From assembly GCA_033439685.1 (NCBI GenBank), contig JAUEDM010000003.1, positions 3,502,001 to 3,566,000 on the forward strand: a stretch of 64,000 bases of DNA, in the 5' to 3' direction. Shown piece after piece: positions 21,402 through 33,580 of this stretch. Within the stretch, counting starts at the first letter, position 1. Each line of letters begins with the position of its first letter. Both the position numbers and the translations under genes were made by a program. Below the pieces are notes generated by a model that did no database searches, was not told where the DNA came from, and worked only from the letters and a program-made list of their open reading frames with translations. Source of the DNA: Apodospora peruviana (Eukaryota; Ascomycota; Sordariomycetes; Sordariales; Lasiosphaeriaceae).

Positions 21402-24311
21402 CCAGTGCCCCTGGACTTGGAGTTCGAATTCGTTGCTGACAGAGCGGTAATCCAAGAGTATCCTGTCGTCTTTTCCCTCTTCACGCTGATAGGATGCGCC
21501 GTCGCGTCAATCCTCCTCGCAGCATGGAACGCAAGACGTCGAATCCGGTTGCAAGCAGCTTTCGTCGCCGTCGCTCGGGATGCTCCGCGGCTATGGTGGT
21601 CAAGCTTGGTTGCCTTTGTGGTCGGTCGGACGCTGCTCTTCGGCAGCACGCTGAACAACGTCCAATGTTCAATTGACGGCGTATATGTGAGTATGTTTGC
21701 AACCATGAGACAGAAGTCATTTTAGGGTTGGCTGCTAACATAGTCGCACAACCATTAGTCTTTTCTTCCCGCCTCGCTTGCCCTCCTCGACGCAATCTCC
21801 CCGAGCACGATGTCTTACCAAGAATCACCCGAAGCGCCGCACAAGTCGAATAACGATGAACACGATGAACTGCCCAGGATAAGAGCCAGCAGCAGCATCC
21901 AGAACGGCGGGTCAACTCGCGGCTCGCTGGCGCGATATCTCATGTTAGCTCTGGCCTGGGGGTTCCTTGCTCGCCAGACTCTAGTCCTCATGGCGCGACC
22001 CGTTGGCGCAGTCTGCCCTTCTTACAACGGATGGGATCAGCTGATACCCGCTGGTCAGCTGTTGATGCTGCTTTTGGATACCGTGGTGGTTGTTCAAGTC
22101 GCCAAAACGCAAAGATGTGGCAGCGAGTCGAGCATCGGCAGCACCTCCTCCTCGTGGGTCTCGATGGGTATTCTGTCCCTCTCCTCAGCGGTGGTACTCA
22201 CGACCGTTGCCATTGGCTTCTGGTTGTTTGGTTGGGCACCAGCTGTTTCTAGGGTTCTTCTCCGGGACCTAGTCTGCGAAAGCGCAGCAGCTGCCGCTGT
22301 GCTCATGGCAGCGGTTTCGCTCCTGGTTTCCAGTCATCCCGCGACTATTGCGGCTCTTACGGGCGCCGTTGGCATACTCTTTCACCATGTTAAGCAAGTA
22401 AACGATGAAAGGGGCGTCATAGCCACTACCCCTGCAGGGTGGGAGGCAAGATATGTCAGCATTCTGGCGATTGCTGTCTCCTTCTTCCTGGTCCGGTCGG
22501 AAACCGGGCTCCCCGGTTCACCTCACCATGGTAACCTGGGCTGGACAAGGCAACGGTGGTTGACCATCTGCTACGTCGGGTTCCTTATCGTCTTGCTTGC
22601 CTGCCAGCCAGACTCCTCCAGTACCACGACGGCCATGGTGTCCGGGGTCGTTGACCGTGCGCGGGAGGCTTCGGCAATGTGGATCCAGAACGCAACCCGG
22701 AGCCGTTCTCTGCGGGAGGCCGTAAGCGAATATCGTCTACGTTACGGCGTTCCGCCCCCTCCGCACTTCGATAAGTGGTACGACTTCGCCCTTAAGCACA
22801 ACTCACCGGTTATCGATTCCTTCGACCAGATCCACAACGATCTCCTGCCATTCTGGGGCATCCCGCCTGCTCTGCTTCGCGAACAGACTACTCACCTGCT
22901 GGAGCAGACGCGCCTCGGCATCGGCGGATTCCGCATCAAGAACCATACCGTCATATTGAGTCACAACACGCCCGGCACACACTTCTGGATGATGCAGGGC
23001 TTCCAAGCCATGGTTGAGCCGTTTCTCGAATGGTTACCCGACATGGACCTGGCCTTCAACATCGACGACGAATGTCGCGTTGTTGTACCGTTCAGTGAGA
23101 TGCAGCGGCTCACCGATCTAGCCCAGGAAGCCCGGAAGCGCGTCCCGCTCCACGGCCACGGCGTCCAGTCCTTTAGCGCAGCCCTCACGCCGCCCTGGGG
23201 CGACAGCTACATGGCCGACGGCTTCAGGGAAGCCCACGCCAATCATGAAAAATCTCCGGCTTTCTCGTACCGTACCCACCACTCCATCTTCGACCGGTAT
23301 ATCGCCCCAACATGTCCGCCGTCGTCCCCAGCGCGCACAAGCCGCTGGTGGTCTCGCAGAGAAGGCCTCCCTTCGGGCCGGGGCATAGTCGCTGACCCCC
23401 AAGCCGCGGTCGACCTCTGCCAGCGGCCCGACATCGCGCGCATGCACGGCTTTCTCCTCGACCCGGGCGCTTTCGCCGTCACCACCACGCTCTGGCCCAT
23501 CTTCAGCCAGGGCCGCATCCCCGGCTTCGCCGACGTCCTCGTCCCGTCGCCCTGGAATTTCATGTCCAAGGTCGACATCGACGATGCCGCCGACCGCCCC
23601 TGGGCCGCCAAGACGAACAGCGTCTTCTGGCGCGGCAGCTCGTCCGACGGGGTCGGCAGGCACAGCTCCTGGACAGGCTTCCTGCGCACGCGGTTTGCGT
23701 GGCTCGCCAGGAGTAGCACCAGCGACGACACGCGCAATCATGATCATCTCGCCATCAACGTCTCCTTTGTTGGCAACTTCACCAAGTGCGACCGGCCCGA
23801 CTGCCTTGCGCAAGCGGTGGCATTCTACGGCGCGCCCGAACTGGCGAGCCCGCCGCCGGGCATAGACTTCCAGGAACACTGGGCGCACCGGCATCTGGTC
23901 GACCTGGACGGCGCCGGGTTCAGCGGGCGGTTTATTCCCTTCTTGAAGAGTAAGAGTCTTGTGTACCGCGCGTCGCTCTTCCGGACGTGGTACGATGAGC
24001 GGGTTCACGCGTGGCAGCATTACGTTCCGCTTGATATGAGCTTGGTGGACCTGTGGGGTCTTGTCAAGCTTCTGGTTGGACTTGGGGTGGAAGAAGACGG
24101 GACGGAGAGAGGTACTAACAAGGTTGGCAGTGACGAGGGCGGCGGGTATGGTAGTAATACTTCAGCGGCCGAGAAGATAGCGCTCGGTGGCCGGGATTGG
24201 GCTCGCAAGGCGCTGCGGAAAGAGGATATGCAGGTGTACTTGTTCCGGCTTCTACTTGACTGGGGGAGGCTGATAGATGACCGGCGGGAGGACCTGGCGT
24301 TGGAGATATGA
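21402..24311 (+). CDS. GT90 (CAP10-like) membrane glycosyltransferase
   Basis: Two exons are supported: one ending at 21687 and one from about 21759 to 24311, spliced in phase at DGVY / SFLPASLALLDAISP. The 5' end is unresolved: the first exon opens after an in-frame TGA (21399-21401) with no ATG, so at least one upstream exon is missing from the model. The N-terminal third has several hydrophobic helices (for example SLFTLIGCAVASILLAAW). The catalytic half carries HFDKWYDFALKHNSP, LPDMDLAFNIDDECRVV, NSVFWRGSSSDGVGR and LDGAGFSGRFIPFLKSKSL, the pattern of GT90 enzymes. The family includes the cryptococcal capsule xylosyltransferase and many Golgi enzymes of unknown acceptor. A long antisense frame at 23118-24020 is a GC-rich shadow. 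Confidence 0.8.
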
Positions 24312-24916
24312 TGTCTATTATCAATGTATAACTTGGTTATTTTACGTCTTAATCTATTCCTACCGCGCTTTTGCTTCTCGTAATATTCGTCGACATCGCC
24401 TATGTCTCAGCTTTGAAATTGGATTACAAAGGATTTTCTTGGCCAACATAGCCGTGTTTGATATCATAGGGGGTACTATGTAGGCTCTCGGCTATCGGGT
24501 ATTTAGTACGTAGCTGGGAAGAGCACGGGTTGAAGTGTAGAAGCTGGGGGGCATTGTACCAGGTTCAATTTCGTCAGATCTTACTCATTGGTTTCTTTTG
24601 ACGGGACTCAGGTCGGCTACGTAACCGTAATCCAACACAGTAAACAGTTGGATATTTCCTAGGCTCGCCACATAGTCCAAGGGTCGTTGCAATTCATCTT
24701 TTCATCCCAAAATTCATTGATTATGGTATATTGCTAGGATCACTCTTAGATAAAAGGGGATGGAAGGGGATCATTTGTTTCAATGACACACCAAAGCCTG
24801 CGTAGGTAGGTATGCGACCAATCTAATGCACGGTATATTGATGAAATCCCGTATACCACAGACACCAAAGAAGAGAGAAACAAATGATAGGAATGCACGA
24901 CGATGAACACCCAAGA
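24312..24916. other. Intergenic region between convergent genes
   Basis: Shared 3' flank of the GT90 gene and the small secreted protein gene. No gene seen. Confidence 0.4.
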
Positions 24917-25437
24917 TCACCACCAAGGACATTGCACCTTGTACGCCTTGATCCCGCCAGCATCGGAAAAGCACCCGGGTGCGCCACCGCCCTGGGGCGC
25001 ACCGATAGGGATGCCGGCATCTGAGCAGTCACCGTTCATGTAGACAGTAACTATTAAGAATAAACATAACCGCGTCAGCCTTTTGTCCATCATCCTATTT
25101 ATACATGCAGAAGTTAAGAAGGTCAAGACTCACGTTGACACTTGAGATTGCCAAAGCTCTGGCTGACCGAGTGGATGGTAACGTTGGGGCTGCTGAGCGA
25201 CTCGCACGTGGGAGAGTCTTGCCCCTTGAAGAGGTAGTAGTGGCCGTAGTAGTCGCCGGGCTGGCACTCGTCCTTGGTGTAGGTGTGGAACTCTGCGATG
25301 GGGACGGTTCCGCAGGTGCCGCCGCATGGGCCGGAGACGCGCTTGTCGACGACAGTGTTGGCAGCATGGGGGATAGCGGAGGCTGATGCGCCAAGGACGA
25401 TGGCCGAGATGGCTGCGAGGGTTGCTGTGCACTTCAT
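24917..25437 (-). CDS. Small secreted cysteine-rich protein (effector-like)
   Basis: Exons 25437-25134 and 25050-24917 with an 83-bp intron give 145 residues. A clear signal peptide (TATLAAISAIVLGASASA) is followed by a short pro-region ending in VVDKR, a Kex2-type site. The mature protein has eight cysteines, beginning GPCGGTCGTVPIAEF and ending with CPWW. The region upstream shows a typical fungal leader. I do not recognise a characterised family. Size, Cys content and secretion fit effector candidates or small antimicrobial proteins, but that is inference only. Confidence 0.78.
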
Positions 25438-27343
25438 TTTTAGTGACTGTGAAATACGTATGAGAAATTACGAGATTTGATGGTGGATGGTGGACAAGTC
25501 GAAGTTACGGTTGTTGCTTGATGAGTGATAGTGATAACTGTGTTATGGTGGTATCGAGATGATGTCGAATAGATTCTCGTCGACTTTATATCTCTTCAAC
25601 TTCGTATTCTCATCAACTGTCCATGGCTGGACAGAGTAGTAGTGTAACGTCCAGCCGCCCGTTGAGATGGCGCAGCCCCCAGCGCCGGGATGGCGTAGAT
25701 AGGGCTGAGATGGAAGGGCTGAACAAAGCAGCAGAGCTGCCCCGGACTTTTAAGAAATCGGCCGACTGGGCCAAGCACGCATGGCAGTGCAGCAGCTCCA
25801 TTCCGGAACGTCACGGTGCACCAGGACAAAGAAACATGGCCACCAATGGGGGAGCGCTGGACCTCCGCGACCTTCGATCTGGCAGGCGGTCTGGACCATC
25901 AGCCACCACCAAAAAAGCTTCCGATGGCTTCGCAACCGTTCAGCCTCTGACCCGAACCAGAGAACGGGAACACCCGTGGAAGCTGACTCTTCCACTGACT
26001 GCTCTATATTTGGACCATCGTTGTCTCATAGCATTTCTTTATCTAGACAGATGAGGAGGCATTTTGTAGTTAATCGAAGGAGTTGTGTTCCAAACCTCGA
26101 TGCGTGAATAATATCTGATTCAGATCTCCAGCTTATTGAAAAGGACCGATTCCTCTGCGATCGCATCCATTTATACGTACATATCATACATGAAGCTCTG
26201 GCACCGGACAGTACTGCTGACCGCTTTGCCACTTTCCTAGATAATTATATACACGTAGGTATACTTGACAGGGACACTGTGGCGATTCATCTTTTCATTT
26301 TTCCTTTCTTGGTTTGCCGAGGCAGTTCTGTTCCTTCATCATGTAATCCGTACACCACGTTTTCCCTGCCTGTGTGATCGCCGGTGGCACTTCAGTCAAC
26401 GTACCCGCCGGTTTTCATTACAACCCCTAACCCAAGACTCCGCAACGGCCCGAGAGTCACCCCGAACCCCGGCCGGTCGGTCCCTTTCCGTGCAGGTGGG
26501 CCGACCGAGGTTCGGTTTGTGGCCCCTCACTTCAAGGGACCGCTGTAAGCACCTTATTCAGAGCCGAGGGATCAATAAGCTGTGCCTTTAATGATCTGAA
26601 ACCTCTTTGCGCTTCGGAGATAATTCGATTTCTTTACACCCAGAGCCGATATTCCTCCACCTGCCGATGCTTCTTGACACTCTTGCATATACGATTTGCG
26701 CATTTTAACCAGGCATTCCTAGCACTACCGTGACTGCTTAGAAATCAACAGGGCCCCCGCAACCATGACAGGCCGCGACCCACCGACCGTAACTGCCCTC
26801 CACCGCGCTCAACCGTCCACTCGGGCCCGTCTGGACTCTGGGGCCTAAAGTAAGTCTGACATCGATAAGCAAACGGTGGAAGCTGCGCCCGGATTTATTG
26901 CTGAGTTGAGGTGGTGGCCCGTACCCCGTAGCACTTGGCACTTGCCATACCTCCACAACTTTACACGGCGTATCCACCCGATGAATCATTACACTAGAGG
27001 CGATGGGAGTTGATCTTTCTCTGCACTTCAGATCGATTCGATTCCGTTTCGACCCAGGCCGGTCAAGGCCGGTCATGTCAGGAAGCCTGCAGGAAACTTC
27101 GCAGTACCCTGATGTCCCGATCCACCATGTGGAACATACTCGCTGGGCTTTAAGAGCCGCTTGATCTCCTCTTCGCCGAGATGTTTGATCACTCACACCT
27201 TACCCCACCAATTTGCCTTCTCTGACATCATTCCATCTTGTCTTTCGAGATAAAAACGTCCCCTTCACCTCCTCACACATCCTGATAACACGAACAAGTA
27301 CCGTACTCTGCAACACCAATTGATCACCCAACAAACCGCCAGG
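25438..27343. other. Intergenic region (1.9 kb) without a supported gene
   Basis: The longest open frames (25623-26054 +, 26738-27196 -) show no domain motif or splice continuity. The segment just before 27344 is a pyrimidine-rich leader probably belonging to the reductase gene. I found no transposon ends. Confidence 0.4.
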
Positions 27344-28468
27344 ATGACCACCACCAACAAAACCCTCGTCTTCAAAAAGATACCCACCGGCTTCCCGGTA
27401 GTGGGCGAGCACATCGCCGTCGAGGACCGCGGCCCGTTCGACCCCTCCGCGGCCCCGCCCGCAGGCGGCCTGACCGTCTCCATCCTGTACGCGTCGTATG
27501 ACCCCTACCTGCGCGGCAAGATGCGCGACCCCAAGATCAAATCATATTCCCCTGCTTTCATTGTAGGGCAGCCCATCACCAACGCGACCGTTGCCAAAGT
27601 GCTCAAGTCGGACAACCCCGACTACGCCGAGGGCGACCTGCTGATCGCCCACCTCCCCCTGGCCGAGTATGCCACCCTCGACAAGGAAACTGCCCCCAAA
27701 GTCATTCAGAACAAGATTCAGAATCCTCACGGACTCAAGGATTTGGGGCTGTTCTTGGGCCCGCTGGGCATGCCTGGTTTGACGGCATACTCGTCCCTGC
27801 ACGAGATTGGCCAGCCCAAGAAGGGCGAGACCATCTTTATCAGCAGTGCTGCTGGCGCGGTGGGCCAGGTAGTTGGCCAGGTTGCCAAGAGGGAAGGTCT
27901 CAAGGTGATTGGAAGTGTGGGCAGCGATGAGAAGTTGGACTTTATCATCAAGGAGCTTGGGTTCGACGCCGGCTTCAACTACAAGAAGGAGAAGCCGGCG
28001 GACGCGCTGAAGCGGTTGGCGCCGGACGGAATCGATATCTACTTTGAGAATGTCGGTGGGGAGCACCTCGAAGCGGCGCTGGTCAACATGAACAACTTTG
28101 GGCGGATTGTGGCTTGTGGAATGGTAAGTTTTCGTTTATTTGCGTGTTGAGATCAATATGGATTTGCTGACATTCTGCAACAGATTGCCGGGTATAACAA
28201 GAAAGTCGAGGACCGCTACCCGATTCGGAATCTTGAACTCATTGTCGCCAGGCGGTTGACCATCCGTGGCTTCATCGTCAGTGACCCCGGTTTTGGGGAC
28301 AAGTACGCCAAGGAGCACCAGGAGAGGTTACAAAAGTGGTTAGGCGAGGGCAGTGTGAAGGCCAAGCTTTATGAGACCGTGGGCATCGACAAAGCTGCTG
28401 AGGGCCTGCTGGGCATGCTCGAGGGCAAGAACTTTGGCAAGGCGGTGTTGAAGATCAAGGACGAGTAG
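27344..28468 (+). CDS. MDR-superfamily NADPH-dependent alkenal/prostaglandin reductase
   Basis: Exons 27344-28123 and 28184-28468 (intron 60 bp, phase 0) give 354 residues. The protein matches the zinc-independent medium-chain reductases such as leukotriene B4 12-hydroxydehydrogenase and plant double-bond reductases. It has the early signature LYASYDPYLRGKMRDP, the nucleotide-binding loop ISSAAGAVGQVVGQVAKREG, DIYFENVGGEHLEAAL, and the C-terminal RRLTIRGFIVSD. No structural or catalytic zinc cysteines are present. Expected chemistry is reduction of the alpha,beta double bond of enals or enones with NADPH in the cytosol. The ATG at 27344 is used because the frame upstream opens only with TTG. 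Confidence 0.87.
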
Positions 28469-29044
28469 GTCAGATTTATATTTCACTGGGATTGAATAGA
28501 CCGATTCCACGAATACCGTTATTACTTGAGTGCTATAGGGCCAAATTTGCCATGCTAATGGGATGTTCTTTGCAGCGGAGAATCGAAAAGTGTGCTTGGG
28601 GACCAGCGTCCGTCCCGCCTTTGAAGATATTGATTGATCCATGATTATGAATCCGCCGAGATGCCCGCCGATATGTTGTCACCGGCGTTGAATGTTATCA
28701 GTAGTCAAATGCAAGCACCGCGAAATGACATAAACAGTGTCGATCATGGTTAAAACTGTTATTGTTGTCTTCACTCAGCTCACGCACTGTTCGCCATGGT
28801 GGGCGGTGATAGTACGTACCACTATTCAGGGCCTTGATAACTCATATCACATCTATATCGATTATCGATAAGATACTCCAGCATGCACGATTAACGAGCT
28901 AGACCAGGCAGGGGGCTTCAGTATGTGCATATCTGTTGGACTGCACAGCCTACATTCCCCGCTCTTTGAGAATCCTTTGGAACTCTTCAACAAACAGTGC
29001 CGATCTTAAGATGATATGCCCCAAAGAACCTCCGAATTGTGAAT
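28469..29044. other. Intergenic region
   Basis: 3' flank of the reductase and promoter of the HET gene. No gene seen. Contains a direct repeat ATCGATTATCGAT near 28857. Confidence 0.35.
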
Positions 29045-31057
29045 ATGCGACTGATCAATACCAAGACACTCCAAATCGAAGATTTTTCAGGGCGAAAAGC
29101 TCCCCGATACGCCATACTGTCTCACACTTGGGGCAACGAGGAGCTCACCTTTCAAGACTGGCTCTACGTCCAGAACCAAAGCCCGCCAAGATGGGGCTGG
29201 GTCCAAATTCCCGACGAGATTCAACGCCTGAAGTCAAAAGAAGGTTACCACAAAATGACAAAGGCATGCGAACGTGCGCGGCAATCACAGCACAACAGTC
29301 CTGCTTGCCAGTGGCTGTGGGCCGACACCGTCTGCATCGACAAGTCCAGCTCGGCCGAGCTGAGCGAGGCCATCAACTCCATGTTTGAGTGGTACAGACG
29401 AGCCGAAGTCTGCTATGCCTACCTGGTCGACGTGGCTCCCATGAGCGGCGAGGAGGAGCTAAGCAAGTGCTCTCAGCGCACCAGCCCCTTCCGTCAGAGC
29501 AGGTGGTTTCGCCGCGGATGGACGCTGCAGGAGCTGATTGCCCCTTGGTCTGTCATCTTTCTTTCCAAAGACTGGACCTACATAGGGACGAAATCAACCC
29601 TTGCCAAGCACATTTCTACCATTACGACGATTCCTGAGAACTGCCTGTCGGGCAACTGGCCAAGGATTCGGGATCAGACCTCCATTGCGCAAAAGATGTC
29701 TTGGGCGGCATGGCGGCAGACCACGAGGATCGAGGACCGCGCCTACTCCCTTATGGGGCTCTTCGAAATCAACATGCCACTCCTCTACGGAGAAGGCGAG
29801 AAGGCATTTATCCGGCTGCAGGAAGAGATGATCAAGCAGACGGAGGATCTGAGCTTCCTGGCTTGGAAGAGCGACCGTTCTCAGACTTTCGTCCGAGATC
29901 ACTTCATCCACTGGAAGCTACCGCCATTGGCCGATAGTCCTACCCAATTCTTCTCCCCACGGAGGGTTATCGTGCAGAAGACCGGCGATCCCCTTGTAAG
30001 CAGGCGAGTTTTCACGGCCAACACGGGCGTATATATACATCGGCCGCTGCTTGGAACCTTCAGCCCCCGGTTCTTCTTTGTGGCGCTCAACGCCGAGGCG
30101 CGCACGTTATCCCGACCGACTCTGGAGTCTGTTTGGATACCGCTAGTGAGGGGGGACCGCTCAGCGCTGGGGGGCTTCTCGAGGTCGTCCTTCCCCGTCT
30201 CGACCGTCGTTACGACGCTTTACCCAGCTCGCTGTCGAATGCATTCCGCGGACGCCGTCACGCCGTCCGGACTTCCGCTGCAACATCTTTACGAACCTTG
30301 CCCCGAGAGGCATTACTTTCGGAAAAGACACCGTGTTCCCAGATCTGATGGTACGGCGCCGACCAACCCTCCTCCCCTCAGGCAAGTCGGGATACTCCCG
30401 GTTTTCGCCAACCGATTGCCATGGGCGAAGGTGATTGGCAGTTATCCGCCCATTGATCAGAAGGATGCTCTCATATTCAATCTGGCGGAAGCCGAGGGCA
30501 CGCAAATTTACCATGGACTTCTGCTATTCGATATCCCGTTGCATATGAGACATGTCAACTCGGCCCTGGTCATCTCAGCCGAAACCGTGATTGTCTTTGG
30601 GGTCCACTTCCTGGCAAGTTTCGGCCCTGAGGGTGACAGGCCTCGATTCTGGAAGGCAACATTGGTAAATGAATTGAATGTTGATTCGTCGGCGGCTGAC
30701 GTTCGATCCAAGACCGAGTCTGTTACCAAGTCCATAACAGCCCAGATGTCTCTAATTGGTCGTATAGACGACTTATTGAACAAGAAGTCTGATCCGAGTT
30801 CCAGTACTATTTCGGGCCCTGGCCTCAGTGATATTGGTGACATTGGTTCTTCCCCTGCGATGGAGGGCGCTGGCTATATACGGAAGAGACATTACCCAGG
30901 ACCGGCCAGAGCGCATCACGAGCACAGCGCTGTGTTCGCGGAAATGGACAGCCGCTGGTACACTTTCCGGAGTGCAGGATTGGAAGAGGTCTCGTTTGAT
31001 ACACATATCAATCTCGTCATGATTGCGTGGGGAGAAAATGAAGCTGCAGGTACCTAG
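29045..31057 (+). CDS. HET-domain (heterokaryon incompatibility) protein
   Basis: Single exon of 670 codons. All three HET blocks are visible: block 1 PRYAILSHTWGNEELTFQDW near residues 21-40, block 2 LWADTVCIDKSSSAELSEAI near 92-111, and block 3 WFRRGWTLQELIAPWSVIF near 155. The sequence RIEDRAYSLMGLFEINMPLL, typical of the HET sub-family with an NTF2-like tail (HET-E/D-type partners and relatives), follows. The C-terminal 350 residues have no recognised domain. HET proteins trigger cell death after fusion of unlike hyphae or downstream of NLR sensors. The first codon is ATG at 29045; the frame opens a few bases earlier with GTG. Confidence 0.87.
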   Translation: MRLINTKTLQIEDFSGRKAPRYAILSHTWGNEELTFQDWLYVQNQSPPRWGWVQIPDEIQRLKSKEGYHKMTKACERARQSQHNSPACQWLWADTVCIDKSSSAELSEAINSMFEWYRRAEVCYAYLVDVAPMSGEEELSKCSQRTSPFRQSRWFRRGWTLQELIAPWSVIFLSKDWTYIGTKSTLAKHISTITTIPENCLSGNWPRIRDQTSIAQKMSWAAWRQTTRIEDRAYSLMGLFEINMPLLYGEGEKAFIRLQEEMIKQTEDLSFLAWKSDRSQTFVRDHFIHWKLPPLADSPTQFFSPRRVIVQKTGDPLVSRRVFTANTGVYIHRPLLGTFSPRFFFVALNAEARTLSRPTLESVWIPLVRGDRSALGGFSRSSFPVSTVVTTLYPARCRMHSADAVTPSGLPLQHLYEPCPERHYFRKRHRVPRSDGTAPTNPPPLRQVGILPVFANRLPWAKVIGSYPPIDQKDALIFNLAEAEGTQIYHGLLLFDIPLHMRHVNSALVISAETVIVFGVHFLASFGPEGDRPRFWKATLVNELNVDSSAADVRSKTESVTKSITAQMSLIGRIDDLLNKKSDPSSSTISGPGLSDIGDIGSSPAMEGAGYIRKRHYPGPARAHHEHSAVFAEMDSRWYTFRSAGLEEVSFDTHINLVMIAWGENEAAGT

Positions 31058-31418
31058 AATCTCGATTTCAGGACCGTGTTGGTGTGGCAACATCGAGCAG
31101 TCAGTCGGCAGTCCTGCTTAGAGAGAAAATACCACGGAATACATTGCCACATTCATGAAACAGTTCCGGCATGAGTAATCCGATGAATGGGATAACAAGA
31201 CCAGGCGGGCATAAGATCACGTGATTTCGAAACAAAATCCCAAATCCTCCGACAGCGCTGTGCTTGTCCCCCCCCTCCCCCCCCCCCCGCACTGCACAAA
31301 CACGGCCAGAGTTGTCTGTTTGGTCATTCCGTAACGAAACCTGATTGCATTCGGGAGTCTCGGCGCCCATCTGTCTCCCACGCGGCTGATCGAGAGAGAT
31401 ATCCGACTGAGAAGAAGG
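31058..31418. other. Intergenic region with a C-rich tract
   Basis: No gene seen. A nearly pure C tract occupies about 31268-31288, just upstream of the amidase gene. Confidence 0.4.
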
Positions 31419-33505
31419 ATGGTCACTCACGATCTTTCGATGCCCGATTGTCGGGGCATCGACATCCAGGGCTTCTCGATCGCCGAATTGCGTGACCAGA
31501 TGAGCAAAGGGACATTTTCGGCACAGGACCTGACAAGCTGTTATCTGGAACGCATCAGGCGGCTCAATGGACTGTTGAAGTGAGTTCTGCCTAAGGTCTC
31601 CAAGTTTTTTTATGGGTTGGTTAGAGGTGAGCATTAAATGGCTAGTCAAACTCAGGGCCGTCATCGAAGTGAACCCGGACGCTATCAATATCGCCAAGGA
31701 GCTGGACGATGAAGAGAGAAATGGGACTACAAGAGGTCCTTTGCATGGGATTCCTTTCCTGGTGAAAGACGTACGTCCTTTCCTCTTCTCTCTCTTTTTT
31801 TGTACTATCACCTTGTCTCATATTTGCTTTGCCCGCCCTATCTACCTTATCCACTTTTCAAATACTACCCGGCGGTGTCGTTCTGGATGCATGTGGATGG
31901 AGCTGACCAAAATCTGGATATCAGAACATGGCAACAGCCGATAAAATGCAAACAACCGCCGGATCATCAGGTAGATAGATCCCCACGACTTTCGCCTTCC
32001 TTCTCGAATCCATGCTCACAGACTGACACTCTTGTAAACAGTACTAATAGGAGCTACGGTCCCGGAAGACGCCGTCGTCGTAGCAAAGCTCCGAGCAGCG
32101 GGCGCCGTCCTCCTCGGCCACGCGAATCTCTCCGAGTGGGCGGCTATGAGATCATCATACTACTCCGAAGGCTACTCCAGCCGAGGCGGCCAGTGTCGCA
32201 ACCCGCACAACCTAGCAGAGCACGCGGGCGGTTCGAGCTGCGGGAGCGCGGTTGCGGTTGCCATATCCATGTGTGCGTTCAGTCTGGGCACGGAGACGGA
32301 TGGGAGTGTACGTCCTCCCCTTCCCAAACGAGCAAACGGTTGTCTGTTTGCGTAGCTGACGGCGGGATAAGGTCATGTTTCCCGCCGACCGCAACGGCGT
32401 GGTGGGCATCAAACCGACCCTGGGCTCGACCTCCTGCCAGGGCGTGATTCCCGAGTCGCGCAACTTTGATGTTGTCGGGACCTTTGGCAAGACGGTAGCC
32501 GATGCGGCTGTTGCCTTGGACGCGATATTAACAGAAAGGCCGCCATCTCCGCTGGAATCGTTTGTCAGCCGTAGCAGCAAGTCTGCTCTCAAGGGTACCA
32601 GGTTCGGCCTGCCGTGGAAGCGGATATGGGAGGCTGCTCAATCCGAAGGACGAAAGAAGTCGCACCCTCAGTACAAGGTTCTCATGGACCTTGTTGCCAG
32701 GATCAGAGAGGCAGGGGCGGAGGTGGTTGAGGCAGCAGATCTGCCCAGTGCCGAGACGATAATACCGCCTTGCGGGTGGGATTGGTAAGACACTATCCCA
32801 TCTCAGATCTAAGCATCCATGTAGGGATGAATGAACTGATGATGATGTTGTAGGGACTATCCCTCCAAGCAAGGCCACCCAGACCAATCCGAGTTCACCG
32901 TCGTCAAGACCGACTTCTACACCGACCTGAAATCCTACCTGGCCGGGCTCGCTGCCAACCCGAAGAACATCCGTGATCTGGCCGACGTGATCGCATACAA
33001 CAAGAGCCGTCCGGAAGAAGGCGGCATCCCGGGCAGGCACGGTGCCTGGCCGACTGGCCAAGACCAGTTTGAGAAGAGTCTAGCTTCCGGCGGCGTGGAG
33101 GACGAGACATACCACGCGGCGTTGGCGTTCGTGAGGCAAAAGTCCCGCGAGGAGGGTATCGATGCGGCGCTGAGTCACGACAGCGGCCAGCTTGACGGAC
33201 TGCTGGTCCCCATCGCGGCTGATGGTGGCGTGGCGACGCAGGTTGCTGCCAAGGCTGGGTATCCCATGATTGCCATCCCCGTTAGTTCTAGTGATAATGG
33301 CGTCCCGTTCTCGCTGGGGATCATCCAGACGGCTGGGCGTGAGGACCTGTTGGTCAAGTTTGGTTCGGCGATCGAGGATCTTGTTGGCGGACGGCCGAAG
33401 CCGGGGTTTAGGAACATTGATGCGGACAACTGGATGTATGTTGGGCCCAAGCCGGAAGATACCAGGAAGGAGAGGAACAGTTTGAGTGGGTGCGCCATTT
33501 GTTAA
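31419..33505 (+). CDS. Amidase signature family hydrolase
   Basis: Six exons: 31419-31579, 31656-31770, 31925-31970, 32042-32307, 32372-32784 and 32854-33505 (introns 76, 154, 71, 64 and 69 bp), total 550 residues. The catalytic triad is visible: Lys in LHGIPFLVKDN at the exon 2/3 junction, the cis-Ser in AEHAGGSSCGSAVAVA, and the nucleophile Ser in LGTETDGSVMFPADRNG across the exon 4/5 junction. The usual GG in SSGGS is SCG here. These enzymes hydrolyse small amides in the cytosol; the substrate is not evident. Exon 3 is only 46 bp. Splicing was set by triad continuity and the frame closes exactly. Confidence 0.87.
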
Positions 33506-33580
33506 ACTGGTTGCATTCAGATCGCATGGTATTCAGCGCTTATTACAGCGAAAACCCGATAGATCACGGGTACAGGTTCA

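Noticed and set aside
23118..24020. 300-codon antisense frame in the GT90 gene
   Set aside because: Gly/Arg/Ala-rich translation of a GC-rich coding exon; a shadow of the real gene.
25623..26054. 143-codon frame downstream of the secreted protein promoter
   Set aside because: No motif, no splice continuity and overlapping frames on the other strand; no support for a gene.
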